From: Rhizomys pruinosus
Taxonomy: Eukaryota > Chordata > Mammalia > Rodentia > Spalacidae
DNA length: 64,000 nt
Assembly (NCBI GenBank): GCA_009823505.1
Contig: VZQC01008874.1
Location: 62,001 to 126,000, forward strand
Direction: 5' to 3'
Positions within the stretch are counted from its first letter, which is position 1, and each line of letters starts with the position of its first letter. The notes below the pieces were generated by a model, which saw nothing but the letters and a program-made list of their open reading frames with translations, was not told the origin of the DNA and did not search any database. The position numbers and the translations under genes are program-made. This document shows, piece by piece, positions 13,391 through 25,379 of the stretch.

Positions 13391-14190
13391 ATTCCTGGCA
13401 GTTATTTTTGTGCACCGAAGCAGGCCTGAATTTTGTTTGAGTGACCAATGGGTTGGATGGAGGTCCATCAGACCACCAACCTGGGTAGCTGGTGTGGGGC
13501 TGGAAGGAAATATATCAGATCACCAGCTGTGAAGTGAGTTGTGAGTGGGTATAGGCTGAAGATAGGCATTCAGCCATCAGCCTGAAATTCCTGTCCAGAG
13601 GGCAGCAGTCTTTGGGCAGGTGGGAAAGCATGGTCAAGATGGAAAATGTTCCATTCTCCCAGGCTAAGGACCTGAGTTGGAAGTACCTCTCAGAGAAGCT
13701 GAGGCTTTGGACCAAGAGAGGTCAGAAGAGACCATTGGTAAAGGTACTGCCTCGGTTTCAATGGCGACCCTGGCTTTTTGAAGATGCCAGGACCATGGGA
13801 TGACCACCAAGAGCAGCGGCAGGTGTGGAATGGAGTTGGCCTGGGCCTGCGAGATGAACTGTGTGTGCCACAGATGGCAGAGTCGGAGAGGGGGAGCTGC
13901 CAAAACCCTTTGGAGCCCAGAAGATTGTGAGTCCTAGGTGTCCAGCCTTGAGCTACTTGCTGGACTTAGGTTTAGTTTGAGTGTGTCTGATTCTTCCCTT
14001 TGAAATAAGACAGTACTTGTTTTGGATTTTACAGCAGCCCACAGTTAAGAGACTTTTAATAGACTGTGAACTTTTAAGTGTTGGGACATTTTAAAGACTG
14101 TGGGGCTTTTAAGGTTGTACTGTCTTAGGTTGTGATTAATGTTAACATCATACTTTGGGGATAAGATTTTTCTATTAAAAAAAAGGAAGT
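13391..14190 (+). other. Unclassified, possibly ERV-derived DNA
   Basis: G+C-richer than its neighbours to about 13930, then repeated short motifs (gactttt, ttttaag) at 14040-14130 and an A run at 14177-14185. Frames of 63-79 codons on both strands show no gag, pol or env domain that I recognise. Confidence 0.3.
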
Positions 14191-14990
14191 ACCTCTCAGG
14201 TCATGTTACAGAAGTAGCCAACTGACCTCTGCACTGAAGGCTCAGTTCCCCATAGTGCACTCATATACATAAAATAATAAAAAACTAGAAGTAGCCAAGA
14301 CATGTTTCAGTAGGTACATGGTAAACAACTGGGGTAGCAAAACAATGGAATTAATGTAGCACTTAATAAAAAGAATTTTAAAAACTATCAAGTCTCAAAA
14401 AGATATGATGGCAAATTAACTGCCTATTCTAAGTGGAAATGGCAGTCTAAAAACTACCTACTGAATGATTACAAGTAGATGACAGTCTGGAAAATGTCAG
14501 AATACAGAGTCTTAAAGTGGTAAGTAGATGCCCGGTTCTCAGCAGAACATAGGAGGAGAGACAAAATCTAGTAGAGCACAAGGAAGTTTTAGGGTGTTGA
14601 ACTTGCATAATATTTTAATAATACATAAATGATATTATACATCAGAGCCCACAGAAATGAACAACACACAAAGTAAAGTGTATTGCTAACCACAGACCTC
14701 AGCAATAACAACTAACCAATACAAATTCATCACCAGTAACAGGTGCACTACAGTAATAAAAGATGCTAGCAGTACTTAGTGGCAGAAGGCAGAGGAGGAT
14801 AGGACGGTGAACTTCTTGAACTACTGAAAGGAACAATTCTCTGTAAAGCTAAATTTAGTTTTTAAATAGTCTATTAATAATAAAATTGCAATGTACCCAT
14901 ATACTAAACAGGAAATTATAACTTTTTATAAATTATAACTTTTATTGGGCCAAACGCCCTCAAATTTCATTTTTTTTTTTTTTTTTTGCC
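14191..14990. other. Unique-looking A+T-rich DNA
   Basis: No gene. Ends with a T run at 14971-14987 next to the minisatellite. Confidence 0.4.
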
Positions 14991-15217
14991 TTTTCTGGTA
15001 GTGCTCAGTAAGCAGTGGCCCACTCATCGCCTACATTTTCTGGTAGTGTTCAGTAAACCGCGGCCCACTCGTCGCCTACATTTTTTGGTAGTGTCCAGTA
15101 AGCAGCACCCGACTCGTCTCCTACGATTTTCTGGTAGTGTTCGGTAAGCGGCGGCCCCCTCGTCGCCTACATTTTCTGGTAGTGTTCGGTAAGCGGTGGC
15201 CCCACTTGTTACCTACA
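14991..15217 (+). repeat. 45-bp CpG-rich minisatellite, 5 copies
   Basis: Units start at 14991, 15036, 15081, 15127 and 15172 (period 45, one unit 46). Each begins with tttt(c/t)tggtagtg and ends with cgcctac(a/g) or a near variant. Copies differ by scattered substitutions and vary in CpG content; the two rightmost units share the ggtaagcgg variant, suggesting later duplication at that end. Confidence 0.9.
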
Positions 15218-16062
15218 TTCTCCATTCTTTAACCAAGATCAATAACCATCCCCACAGCTCCCTTTAGAGTCAGGGCCTGCCTTGGCTGCCCCTCAGTCAT
15301 TATTAAACTATGCAGAGTTGTTGTGGGCTATTGCTGTCTCTGTACCTTAGAATCTATCACCTGATACCTATTACCTGAGAGATCCCTCATCCTCATCAAT
15401 AACAGCAGTGGCCAGCTGAGGACAGCCACAGTTGAGCTTAGCAATGCTGGTGTCCCCTTCACAGGCACTTTCCCCATGGCTTTGGCAATGGACATGTCCT
15501 CTGGCCCCTCCTGCATCCATCTATATCTGCCTTTACAGGAAACCCCAAACATTTCCATTGTCGTCATGAGGCTCATTCCCCCAATTCCCTGGGCTCTTAG
15601 CTGGATTACTAAATCTTATATACCATGACAGCTCTCATCAATTAATCAATTTTTTTATCTAACATTGCATTTGTGGCCTTCAAAATCCAGTTCCATAGTT
15701 CCCTTTAAGCTGTAGTTGGTACACACTGGCCAATTATTACCATTTCTATAGTGAATAAATTCAGTCCTCCGTGATCCAGTCCAACATGTCCATAATCAGA
15801 TTATACTGAGATTCACACTTGTGATGGACCTGACAGCCACAGAGAAGAAGTGGAGACAGTGCCCAGGAGACGTAGGAAGGAGGAGTCTTGTACAGGACAG
15901 GTTTTCAGCATCTTCCAGCATGGCTAGTTGGTTGAAGGAAGCTCCTTTATAATTTCCTCTAGTTCTCTTTCATCTCCACAGTAAAAAATGAAAATTCTAA
16001 ATAATGTGGAGGAAAGCAGAAGGTGTGTTATTTGGGGATAGTGTCAATCAAAAACAATATAT
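15218..16062. other. Unclassified DNA beside the minisatellite
   Basis: An 82-codon minus-strand frame at 15328-15576 has no recognisable domain. The composition (C-rich, proline/serine-like in places) could fit an old endogenous retrovirus, but no diagnostic motif is seen. Confidence 0.3.
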
Positions 16063-16548
16063 TGTGACAAAATGCAGCCACTTCATGGCCCATAGGAACT
16101 GGATGGAGCTTCTCTGGCAAGGGGCTCAATAGATGACAACGCAGGGATGGGCTCCCCACTGACCCAGCAGGGAGGCTAGGAAATTTAAACTACAACTACT
16201 ACAGAAAATGGCACCGAATGCTCAGGACTGGCTCACTGACCATCAGCTGCTCTTTTTGTTGATCCTACATCCAACCAAGAACCATCCAGAGAAAATCAAA
16301 TGGGCTCTGCAAATCAATGACATGAAATGTCCCATATTCATTAGCTAGCCCACCATCAGTTTCAGTGTCCCTGTGCCAACAGCCTAAAGCCAAAACACAC
16401 ATTAAACCTCCCCTTTTCCATTCTAAAGCTTTCCTACCCACCCCCTGCCTGCCTTTGAGTCTTTGTGGGAGCCATGGGTACTAAAACATGCAAACCTTGA
16501 ATAAATTGCCTCTGTTGGTCTCATTTGGGTGGTCTTTGGTTATTTACA
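16063..16548 (+). mobile_element. Candidate solo LTR
   Basis: Begins near tgtgacaaaatgcagcc. Near the right end AATAAA (16500-16505) precedes a U5-like stretch with tctgttggtctcatttgg, as in class I/II retroviral LTRs, ending near tttaca. No clear target-site duplication was found, so the boundaries are tentative. Confidence 0.4.
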
Positions 16549-18114
16549 CACCACGTAACCCCAGCTCATTCTAGTTGTCCTTATAATTCTGGAGTGGAGA
16601 TGCATCAAATACAGGGTGCAGGGATGAACGTGAATAACATTCAGTTGATGTATGAGCTGCCACTCACATCAATTATAGGAGCTTGCTGTCAGTCTCATCA
16701 GCTAAGAAAAGAGTCACCTTTGATAAGGAACAGTCATCACACTCCAAAGAACATTTCTTCCACACATCTCAGATCTCAGCCAGCATCCTAGACTCATCTC
16801 ACTCCAGAACTCAAGAGAACAGGACAGTGTGTGAACCTCCCATAGTACTTTGTGACACCATGTGATGTACAGGCTCCGAGGCTTCTGGGTATTCTCTAAA
16901 GCAAGGATCACACATCTGTTCTTCTCCAAAGCTTCAGGATCTTGAGCATTCCCAGCGATGGCCCTGAACTTAGCACAGTAGACCTGCCCTGCTTGGGTAT
17001 TTAACTGTCCCTGGGGTTCTACAACAGTAACTATTTAGACCCCAACTCTGATTCATCTACCTATATTCAGGTCTACTACCATAGCTTACATTGTAGACAT
17101 TCATTTTTAGCCTTAAACTCCTGGCCAAAGGTCCTTCATTTTCTCATTAGATCTCAATACCCTAAGCAGTAACCAGCCAAGCCAATTCTGCTGTCTGTGA
17201 AAGTGCTATTTTCCTTTACTCCTACACATCATAAATATTCTACTTATTGCACCCTAAAGGGGATTTACTTCCCAGGCCAATAGAGATAAAATCTTCAGCA
17301 ACTGGGATGCCACCTTATGCCGTGGCCTGTCTTTATCCTACATAGCACTGAGGATAGGGATGACCTTCCCTAGAAAGCAAGTACACCAGTCCCTTAGCTT
17401 CTTCTTACCCCTTGTGATTCAGGTCCCCAAAGAGCAGGTGCACAAATGGAAAAAGTCTAAACTGTAGAAAAGGAAGAATACTCTTCTAACATCTGTGAGA
17501 AAAAACTAGGGAGTAGAAGAAATGGATGTAAGAATGAGACCATTTTCCCAAAACACTCTGTTCACTATTTCGATGTTCTAATCAAGATAATGAAACCACC
17601 TCAGAAATAATTTTGTTTTATAATACCCATTATTATATTCTATACTAGAAATAATTTTTACCTTTAAGACTTGGAAATATTTTGTTGACAATTTTGTTCC
17701 CTGAGGCATGGAGCATATTGTGTGCTGCTCACATTCCTAGTTGAAGAAGATCCATCCAGAGGCTATGGAGTAATCAAAATTGTATGATCGCTCAAGCTGC
17801 CAGCTTCTATTGCTTTTCTCCACAGTGGGGTGGGAATTTGATATTATTGGTTTCTGCCATAAAAATATACAACCCCATGGAGAGATAACTGTGCAGAAGT
17901 GAAGCGAGGGTAAGAGAGGTCAGATTGCCAGTAGATACTAGACTTCCTTTCTTCATTCATGTGTGAGCACACAGCCAGACTTTTTTCACCCTTGCATACA
18001 CTTATGTTTATTTTGGAAGAGAGAGGAAAAGACAGAGACAGAGAAAGAGACAGAAACAGAGCAATATACCTGAGATGCTCCTAGGATAATCAAAATCTGG
18101 TATCTAGGTCTCCC
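16549..18114. other. Unique-looking DNA with a GA-rich patch
   Basis: About 1.5 kb without a recognised element. 18015-18062 is a purine-rich GAGA patch. Confidence 0.4.
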
Positions 18115-18184
18115 CTTTTTTGAATTTTTAAATTTATTTTTAGTTTATGTATATGAGTATTTTGCTCACATGTATGTAAGTGTA

Positions 18185-18220
<36 letters not shown>

Positions 18221-18354
18221 AATGCCCACACCACAGAGGATACAAGAAGGCCTGAATCCTCTGGAACTGGAGTTACCAATGGTTGTCAACCACCCTATGG
18301 ATCCTCTGCAAGAGCACCCAGCCTTTTTAACCACTGAGCCAACTCTCCAGCCCT
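18115..18354 (-). mobile_element. B2 SINE with an internal (TG)n expansion
   Basis: Head complement ccaactctccagccc at the right end and internal ctctggaactggagtt. A (TG)n run at about 18187-18220 sits where the B2 tail-proximal segment should be. Confidence 0.8.
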
Positions 18355-18576
18355 GTTTGAGGTCCATTGTACCACTTCAGTAGGGAGTAGATGGGCTCCA
18401 CAAGGTTGAGGTTCAAGAACGAATTGACTCTTATGCTATATATAACTGATTAGAGAAGAAAATAAAAGTGACAGAGAAATTGGATTCACTTACATGATTG
18501 GGTCTATAAGTTTCGTTGGTCTTCTCATTTTCTTCGCTCTCCAAAAACTTCCATGCTTGTCACTGTCCCAAGAAAG

Positions 18577-18578
<2 letters not shown>

Positions 18579-18621
<43 letters not shown>
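18579..18621. repeat. (TA)n microsatellite
   Basis: About 21 perfect TA units. The frames YIYIYI across it are an artefact of this run. Confidence 0.97.
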
Positions 18622-18623
<2 letters not shown>

Positions 18624-18754
18624 TCTCTGTTCAGAATGTAGAAAGTATTCTCTTCTCCCTACCATTCCTCCATCTTGTCTACACAGTCTCTTGTCATTGA
18701 AACATCATTTATCTCTTCATATCTTTGATGTGTATGTACATGTATATGTATTTG

Positions 18755-19085
18755 ATGTCTGTGCATGTGTATGTGTGTGTGGGGGGGGTTCCTGTATATG
18801 AGTGTGTGCAGGAGTGGAAGCCAGAGACAAACCGCAGGTGCTGGCCCATGACCTCCACCTTGTTACATAGTCTGTTTTGCTGTTAACTACTGAATGTGCT
18901 TGGCAAAGTGGCCCACAAAGCCTCAGGCGATGTTTCTGTGCCTGCCTCACACCTTATCTTCAAAGCTCGGGGTTACAGATGCATGGTACTGCTCATGGAT
19001 TTTACATGGTTTCTGTTGATTTGAACGCAGGTCTTCACATTCCATGGCAAGTGTATGTGCCCACTAATCTGTCTCTCAATTCTAA
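18755..19085 (-). mobile_element. Degenerate SINE (B3/B4-like)
   Basis: A TG-rich left end with an eight-G run, then ggggttacagatgcatgg and acgcaggtcttcacattc, and cactaatctgtctctcaa at the right end, matching old tRNA/B1 composite SINEs in order. Heavily decayed. Confidence 0.35.
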
Positions 19086-19246
19086 TATATTGGGTTATTT
19101 CGACATTTTCATTTCATCTTCCAGGTCTCCTTCTGTTAGTTCCTAAACTCTATTTAGTGCACATTCTGGCTAATTAATTCCAGGTGAAAGAAGTGAGCTC
19201 CCAGAGATTTTCAGTATTTAAGGAAGCTTACTGACAAAATCATATA

Positions 19247-19482
19247 CTTTAATTTTTATTTTTTTATTTATTATTTTTATTTTTATGTGTATGAATGTAT
19301 TGCCTGCAGGTAGGTAGGTGCACCCTTGTCATGTGGTGCCCACAGAGGTCAGAAGAGGGCATCAAATTCCCTAGAACTGGAATATGGACAGTTGTGAGCT
19401 GCCATGTGGGTGCTGAGAATTGAAACCAGGTCATCTACAAGAGCAGCCAGTGCTCTTAATATCTGAGTCGTCTCTCCACCCC
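19247..19482 (-). mobile_element. B2 SINE
   Basis: T/A-rich tail complement, gtatgaatgtattgcctgca, agaggtcagaagagggc and gtctctccacccc at the head end. Moderately diverged. Confidence 0.85.
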
Positions 19483-20439
19483 TAAAATGATATACTTCAA
19501 TGTACTGAATTTCAATCAGTCTTAAAGAGAGTTGGGATTTCTGGTTGTATGGGGTGGATAACTGCTTTAAGACTGTCTCCATCATATCAAATCTGATGAA
19601 GCTAAAGTTAATTATTAGTGAAGGAATTATTAAAATATAAATATCAGTAATATGTAAGCTATTTTGCTCTCCTTTCTTTCACTTGCTAAGAAGGGGCTTT
19701 ATTCAAGTTACCTGCAGAGATGGATGAGAGAATAAAATTTATTGGAAATGAATATTAGTCCCAGAGTGATTCAAGCAGCATGTGGTTGACTGCCAAACAC
19801 AATGATAAATAAAATATAAATGTCATGTTTTTACCTGTATGTTTTTAATAGAAGAATTAGCCAATGGCAAATTAGATAATAATATAGACAGAAGGAGATA
19901 CAAGAGGAGAGAGCATGGAGAAGGAAGGTAGAAAGGAAATGAAGGGAAAGAAAGATACAGCAAGGAAAAAGAGGATGGAAGTGAAGGCAAAAGAATGGTC
20001 ACCATGGTAGCCACAGTAAGAAGAGTCACCTTGAAAGTGACAGCACTACATGTGCCAGCAGAGCCCGGACACAGAGGAGGTGAGGGTCTGCTCCCCTTCC
20101 TTTCTAGCAATTCATCAAATGGGGGATCAATATGAAAATGCTTAGAAAGTGAGTCCAAGGTACAAGGAAGTAGAATAGACAAGAACCTATCACAAATCCA
20201 GTCCCAGCATACTGGGCTTCAGAGGAACTGGCTGGAGGTAAGCCAAGTGAGTGCAGCACTCAGTGGTGAACTGACCTGGTTATTACCTATCCAATTTCTG
20301 GGGTACCTTCAGAACAGAAAGGAAGAGTTAGCTGGAACTTCCAATATATAACCAAAAGTGAAAACCTGAAACTTAGACCAGCCAGCCTTACATAAACAAG
20401 GAGAAGACAAAGAAAGGACCTGAAGGAAACAAGCAAAGC
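19483..20439. other. Unique-looking DNA
   Basis: A 119-codon minus-strand frame at 19823-20182 is a leucine/serine-rich translation of a purine-rich stretch (19890-20000) and is not convincing as a gene. Confidence 0.4.
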
Positions 20440-20502
20440 AACCCTCCAAAGCAGCAAATAAACAGTTGATATTCACATTAGAATACAAACAGCAAAAGAA
20501 GC
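20440..20502 (+). mobile_element. L1 5' region, left of the nested insertion
   Basis: gttgatattcacattagaat and cagcaaaagaag align with the L1 5' region at about 51187-51235. The L1 is broken here by the URR1-like element and resumes at 21264. Confidence 0.55.
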
Positions 20503-21255
20503 TGTGGTGGTTTGAATGAGTGTCCCCCATAGGCTTTAAGTATTCAGACATTTGTCTCCAGTTGGTGGCACTGTTTTTGGAGGTCTTAGAAGGTGTGGCC
20601 ATGCTAGAGGAAGTATGTCACTGGGGGGGCAGGCTTAGTGCATTTAACTAGCCTTCCTGTCTCCAGTCGCTCTCTGCTTCCTGTGCTCATTGCGAGATGT
20701 GACCCTCTGCTTGCTGCTGCAGTCTTCAGCCGCCAGGCCTCCTGCCACAATGGACTCTAATTCCCTGGAACTGTCAATCATAAGCTCAAATAAACTCTTC
20801 CTTTTGGGGGCATGGTAGAATGTAAGGGCTACGATTGGGGTGAATGGTGAAACTACAACAATATAGGCTGGACACTCATTTGATCAACTTGATTGAACAT
20901 ACAAGCCCCCTCCCTGCTGGATGGTGGGACCCATGAGCTGTGTGGGTTTGGGCACAACTGCTCGCAAATTAGTTTTACATGAAGGATGCTTGTACTCACA
21001 AATTATCACCTATTGTTAAAAAAATGAAAACAAAACAAAAAAACAGAGAAAGATGCAGAAAAGTTACAGCAGAATGCATGATCTGGGATGGGTAGGGGTG
21101 GGGTGGGGGGAAGGGAAGGGGATATATACCTGAACTGAATTGGAAAATGATGTATGAAATACACAAAACATCAATAAAAAATAAATAAAGAAACTCTTCC
21201 TTTTATAAGTTCCTTGGTCATGGTGTTTTATCACAGCAACAGAAAAGTGACTAAT
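20503..21255 (+). mobile_element. URR1-like hAT-type element, split by an L1 tail
   Basis: Starts tgtggtggtttgaatgag and ends near cacagcaacagaaaagtgac, as in rodent URR1 non-autonomous DNA transposons. The flanks carry aaagaagc (20495-20502) and acagaagc (21256-21263), a near-perfect 8-bp duplication as hAT elements make. The element proper is about 350 bp; 20806-21190 is a later L1 insertion. Confidence 0.7.
20806..21190 (+). mobile_element. 5'-truncated L1 tail inserted in URR1
   Basis: 385 bp matching the last part of the L1 at about 49372-49740, with the G-rich tract at 21088-21121 and a polyA-type end. It is flanked by a perfect 14-bp target-site duplication, aaactcttcctttt, at 20792-20805 and 21191-21204. 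Confidence 0.92.
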
Positions 21256-21263
21256 ACAGAAGC

Positions 21264-21930
21264 ACATGCTAAAACACACATTAAAAAAAGCTAAGAAAAA
21301 CTCAGAATAAATCCACAACAAACTCTACCAGTCCTATAAAAGATTTCTACAATGAGATTTCCCTGGAAGCAACCCAAGACAGAGGACTTAGAAGAATAAT
21401 ATTAGACATACTCAAAGAAATCAAGGAATATAAAGAACAAATCAAAGAACTACAGGGAGAGACTAACAAACTCAGGAAAGAACTAGAGGGAGAGAATGAC
21501 AAACTCCAGAAGGAAATGGAAACATTGAAGAGATATGAGGCCGACATGAGAAAGGAAACAAACCAGTGAAACAAGAAGCTACAAGAGAATGACAAGCTCC
21601 AAAAGGAAAAGGAAATACTAAAGAAATCACAGGAGGAAATGAAAAATGAAACCAAACATTCATCCAATCAATAGGAAAGAATGGGAGAAAGACTCAGTAA
21701 CATATTGGACGAAGCAGAAAATACAATATCAATTGGAGGAAAAAGTGGAAGAACTATAATGCTCACAAAAAGCATATCAAAAATTTAAAATATGCGAGAA
21801 TAGAACAATCAGGATATGTGGGACACTATGTAAAGATAAACCCATACTAATCCAAGAAGCACATAGAACACCAAATAGGTAAGATCAGAAAAGAAATTCC
21901 CCATGCCATATCATAGTTAAAATGCTAGAC
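21264..21930 (+). pseudogene. L1 ORF1 pseudogene (coiled-coil part)
   Basis: Continues the L1 of 20440-20502. Encodes fragments of the long Lys/Glu-rich coiled coil of L1 ORF1p (RNA-binding chaperone of the L1 particle) and the start of the RNA-recognition region near 21840-21930. In-frame stops occur, for example at about 21568. The match to other ORF1 copies stops after ttaaaatgctagac (21918-21931), just before the assembly gap. Confidence 0.8.
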
Positions 21931-22059
21931 ATGGGAATTACATGGGAATCCAGCACCAGTGGCCTAGGTCTCAGGTCCCAGAAGAAACACTACACCCCTC
22001 CTGTATGATTGATCTGGGCAGAGTCAGAAGCCAACAGCAGGATGCACAGGGTGCCGATG
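21931..22059. other. Unassigned sequence before the gap
   Basis: No match to the L1 continuation expected here, so a break lies at about 21931. Confidence 0.4.
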
Positions 22060-22937
22060 NNNNNNNNNNNNNNNNNNNNNNNNNNNNNNNNNNNNNNNNN
22101 NNNNNNNNNNNNNNNNNNNNNNNNNNNNNNNNNNNNNNNNNNNNNNNNNNNNNNNNNNNNNNNNNNNNNNNNNNNNNNNNNNNNNNNNNNNNNNNNNNNN
22201 NNNNNNNNNNNNNNNNNNNNNNNNNNNNNNNNNNNNNNNNNNNNNNNNNNNNNNNNNNNNNNNNNNNNNNNNNNNNNNNNNNNNNNNNNNNNNNNNNNNN
22301 NNNNNNNNNNNNNNNNNNNNNNNNNNNNNNNNNNNNNNNNNNNNNNNNNNNNNNNNNNNNNNNNNNNNNNNNNNNNNNNNNNNNNNNNNNNNNNNNNNNN
22401 NNNNNNNNNNNNNNNNNNNNNNNNNNNNNNNNNNNNNNNNNNNNNNNNNNNNNNNNNNNNNNNNNNNNNNNNNNNNNNNNNNNNNNNNNNNNNNNNNNNN
22501 NNNNNNNNNNNNNNNNNNNNNNNNNNNNNNNNNNNNNNNNNNNNNNNNNNNNNNNNNNNNNNNNNNNNNNNNNNNNNNNNNNNNNNNNNNNNNNNNNNNN
22601 NNNNNNNNNNNNNNNNNNNNNNNNNNNNNNNNNNNNNNNNNNNNNNNNNNNNNNNNNNNNNNNNNNNNNNNNNNNNNNNNNNNNNNNNNNNNNNNNNNNN
22701 NNNNNNNNNNNNNNNNNNNNNNNNNNNNNNNNNNNNNNNNNNNNNNNNNNNNNNNNNNNNNNNNNNNNNNNNNNNNNNNNNNNNNNNNNNNNNNNNNNNN
22801 NNNNNNNNNNNNNNNNNNNNNNNNNNNNNNNNNNNNNNNNNNNNNNNNNNNNNNNNNNNNNNNNNNNNNNNNNNNNNNNNNNNNNNNNNNNNNNNNNNNN
22901 NNNNNNNNNNNNNNNNNNNNNNNNNNNNNNNNNNNNN
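22060..22937. other. Assembly gap (878 N)
   Basis: All bases are N. Open frames spanning it are meaningless. Confidence 1.
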
Positions 22938-24930
22938 ATACAATTGAACCCATCGGGAATATAAAATGTTAATTTGTCTTATTTATAATTTTTGTATGCG
23001 GGTTAAGGTATACAAATGGCATATATAATTTTTCTGAATAACACAATATCACATTATAACACTTTCTTTACTTGTAGGACAAGTTAAAAGAACTAAGCTT
23101 TAAAATTTCCTTCCCAAATAAAAGTAGCATACAGTCAATTAGAACCAGTTTGGGTAAATGGAATGAAAGCTTATGCCTTGGATCCAGTTTATGGGTATGT
23201 GTAATAACAACTTAGGCATCTATAGGTCAAAACAAAAACCTAAAAAAAAAAAAAAAAGAAGAAAAGAGGGGAGGGGGGAGTTTGGGTACTATCCTTCTGG
23301 CGATACAAATGGAATAACTCTGTGTTTCAACTATTATAAATTTTCAATTTTTCTGATCTTGAAAATAACAATGGAGGAGAATTTTATGCCACAGTTAAAA
23401 GTCACCATCTTAAATGCTTGAAAACATACAACTTATGCCTGTGCAGGATGAACTGAGGAATGTCAGCAGAGAGGTTGACCCATCTGAACACTAAGGAATG
23501 AGGAACATCAGACTGCCTGAGCCACGGTCACTGAGCATCTCTCTGAATAATATTGGGGTTGACTGTTAAAATGGACCCTAATGCTGAAGAAACCTTTCCT
23601 ACCCTCCCCCCCCCCCCCTTTTTTTTCTTTTTTTCTTTTTTTTTGTTGAAAAAGGAAAACAGAGATGGTTAGAAACACACCCCAAACTGTTAAACTAGAG
23701 CCAAATGTTATGGTGGTAATTTCCTAAAAAAAAGGCACAAACGTTTTAACTGATTGGATAGGCATTTGAACTGTGAAAGGATAATTCCTATCTAGAGCCA
23801 AATTCAATTAGTAAAGTGTTTATAAGTTTGTAATTAAGCAAAATATTACTACAGGAAAGCTCTTGACACAGCAATGAATTATTCTCTCTAGGAGATGTTG
23901 GCTAGGGATTCAAACCCGCGCCCCAAATTATAAAAGGCCTTTTGCCTAATAAATGGGATATAGCAAGGAGAAAGGCAGTAAGTCCCTGTTGTCGAAGACC
24001 TGGTGTGAGCATGAAAAATGTATGAGACGTCACCTGCTAGCGTACAACTGGCCTCTGAAATTGCTAGAGACTTTAACAAAGGCCACTACAGCAATACAGC
24101 AAAATATTGGTCCCAGCCACTGAGAAAAACAAGACTCCTCCGAAAAAATCAGCTACACCTCAACAGCACTCAACAGTGCAACAGTGGCAGCCAAGTGTTT
24201 ATATTATATCCCAAAACTATTTGGCTATTTAGTCTCTCCTTGGAGAAGTAACTCACAGTGGATGCCACAAGCTTATTCCTCTAGTGGTTTTTAGGCGATG
24301 TTATAAGCCACAACAAAGGAACTTGCACCCTTTATAGAGAAACCACAGTTTGCGATTTTAGCATTACCATCCAAGCATCTGTGTCTATTTTCACAGCTTA
24401 GCTGGACACAATAAGTGGTACTCTTAAATGCCTGTACATCCAATAGCTTGAGCTTTTGTTTGTATGACTGAAAAGGGTATCACTGTGAAAGCTGTCAATC
24501 CGTGGAGAGAAACAAACTGAACAGACGGAGTCCAAAATGACAACTTCCAAAGAAAATTAGACTGTTTTCTTCTCAACCAATTGTGCCCCTTTCCCAAAGC
24601 CCAGGGAAACAAACTGCGGAAGAGGGAGGCGTGGTTAGATTGTAAGGGCTGTGGAGAGATAGGGGTGAATCATTGAGACATAGGAATATAGTCTGGACAC
24701 CGAACTGATCAACATCTCTGTGCATACAAGCTTCTCCAACCTGGACTATGGGAACCTTTAGGTTGTTCAAAATTGGACATAGATACTTGCAAAGCACCAA
24801 TTACTAATTGTATTGACAACTGAGTAACATCATTGTTATCTTCAAACGAACTGTGTCATTGTATTTGTAGAATCCCTTAAAAAAATAAAAAAATAAATTA
24901 ATAAAAATAAAAAAAAAGAAAGGAAAGCAC
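22938..24930 (+). mobile_element. L1 long 3'-UTR
   Basis: Aligns piecewise with the L1 3' region at about 47700-49440 (for example 23895-24000 with 48585-48700). A pyrimidine run at 23605-23644 and an A/G-rich patch at 23240-23278 are local expansions. The last part (24650-24880) follows the same order as other copies but ends differently, in an AAATAAAA-rich tail at 24879-24918, so it may be a sister subfamily. Confidence 0.7.
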
Positions 24931-24939
24931 CATAAAAAA

Positions 24940-25128
24940 ATGGTACAATTAAAGCTGGATAGCTACATGTAAAAGAATAAAACTAGATCCTTATCTCTCA
25001 CCTTGCACAAAACTCAGATCAATTGGACCAAATACCTCAGCACAAGACCTGTTACCCTGATCCTGATAAAAGATCAAGTAGGGATTGTGCTTAGCTATAG
25101 GCACAGGAAAGGACTTTCATTTTTGTAT
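24940..25128 (+). pseudogene. L1 ORF2 fragment, part 1
   Basis: Read against mouse-type L1, actagatccttatctctcac and caaaactcagatcaattgga are the 3' half of ORF2 (region C-terminal to reverse transcriptase). Broken at about 25128 by an inserted L1 tail plus B2 and resumed at 25498. Confidence 0.75.
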
Positions 25129-25132
25129 ATTC

Positions 25133-25379
25133 TTTTTTTAATTATTTTATTTATTTCTGTATGTTGTATCATTATGTCTGTCTGCATGTCAGGTTTGTGC
25201 ACCCGTCTCTGCAATGTCGCGGGAGTCAGAAGAGGATGTTGGATTCCCCTGGAACTGGAGTTCTCCTTGAATGGAGTTTCAGACGGGCTTCTCGGGCCGC
25301 CATGGGTGCTGGGAATCGAACCCGGGTCCTCTGTAAAGAGCGGTCGGCGCTCTTAACCGCCTAGGCCTACTCTCCAGCC
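25133..25379 (-). mobile_element. B2 SINE, young subfamily
   Basis: Complete minus-strand copy with T/A-rich tail complement, aactggagttctccttga and ctactctccagcccc head. Flanked by imperfect tgtatat(t)ctttt repeats. Confidence 0.88.

Noticed and set aside
14991..15217. CRISPR array
   Set aside because: Units are contiguous without unique spacers, and the DNA is mammalian.
19823..20182. 119-codon minus-strand frame
   Set aside because: Leu/Ser-rich translation of a purine-rich stretch; no domain.
21942..22964. Open frames of 309-340 codons on both strands
   Set aside because: They consist almost entirely of translated N from the assembly gap.
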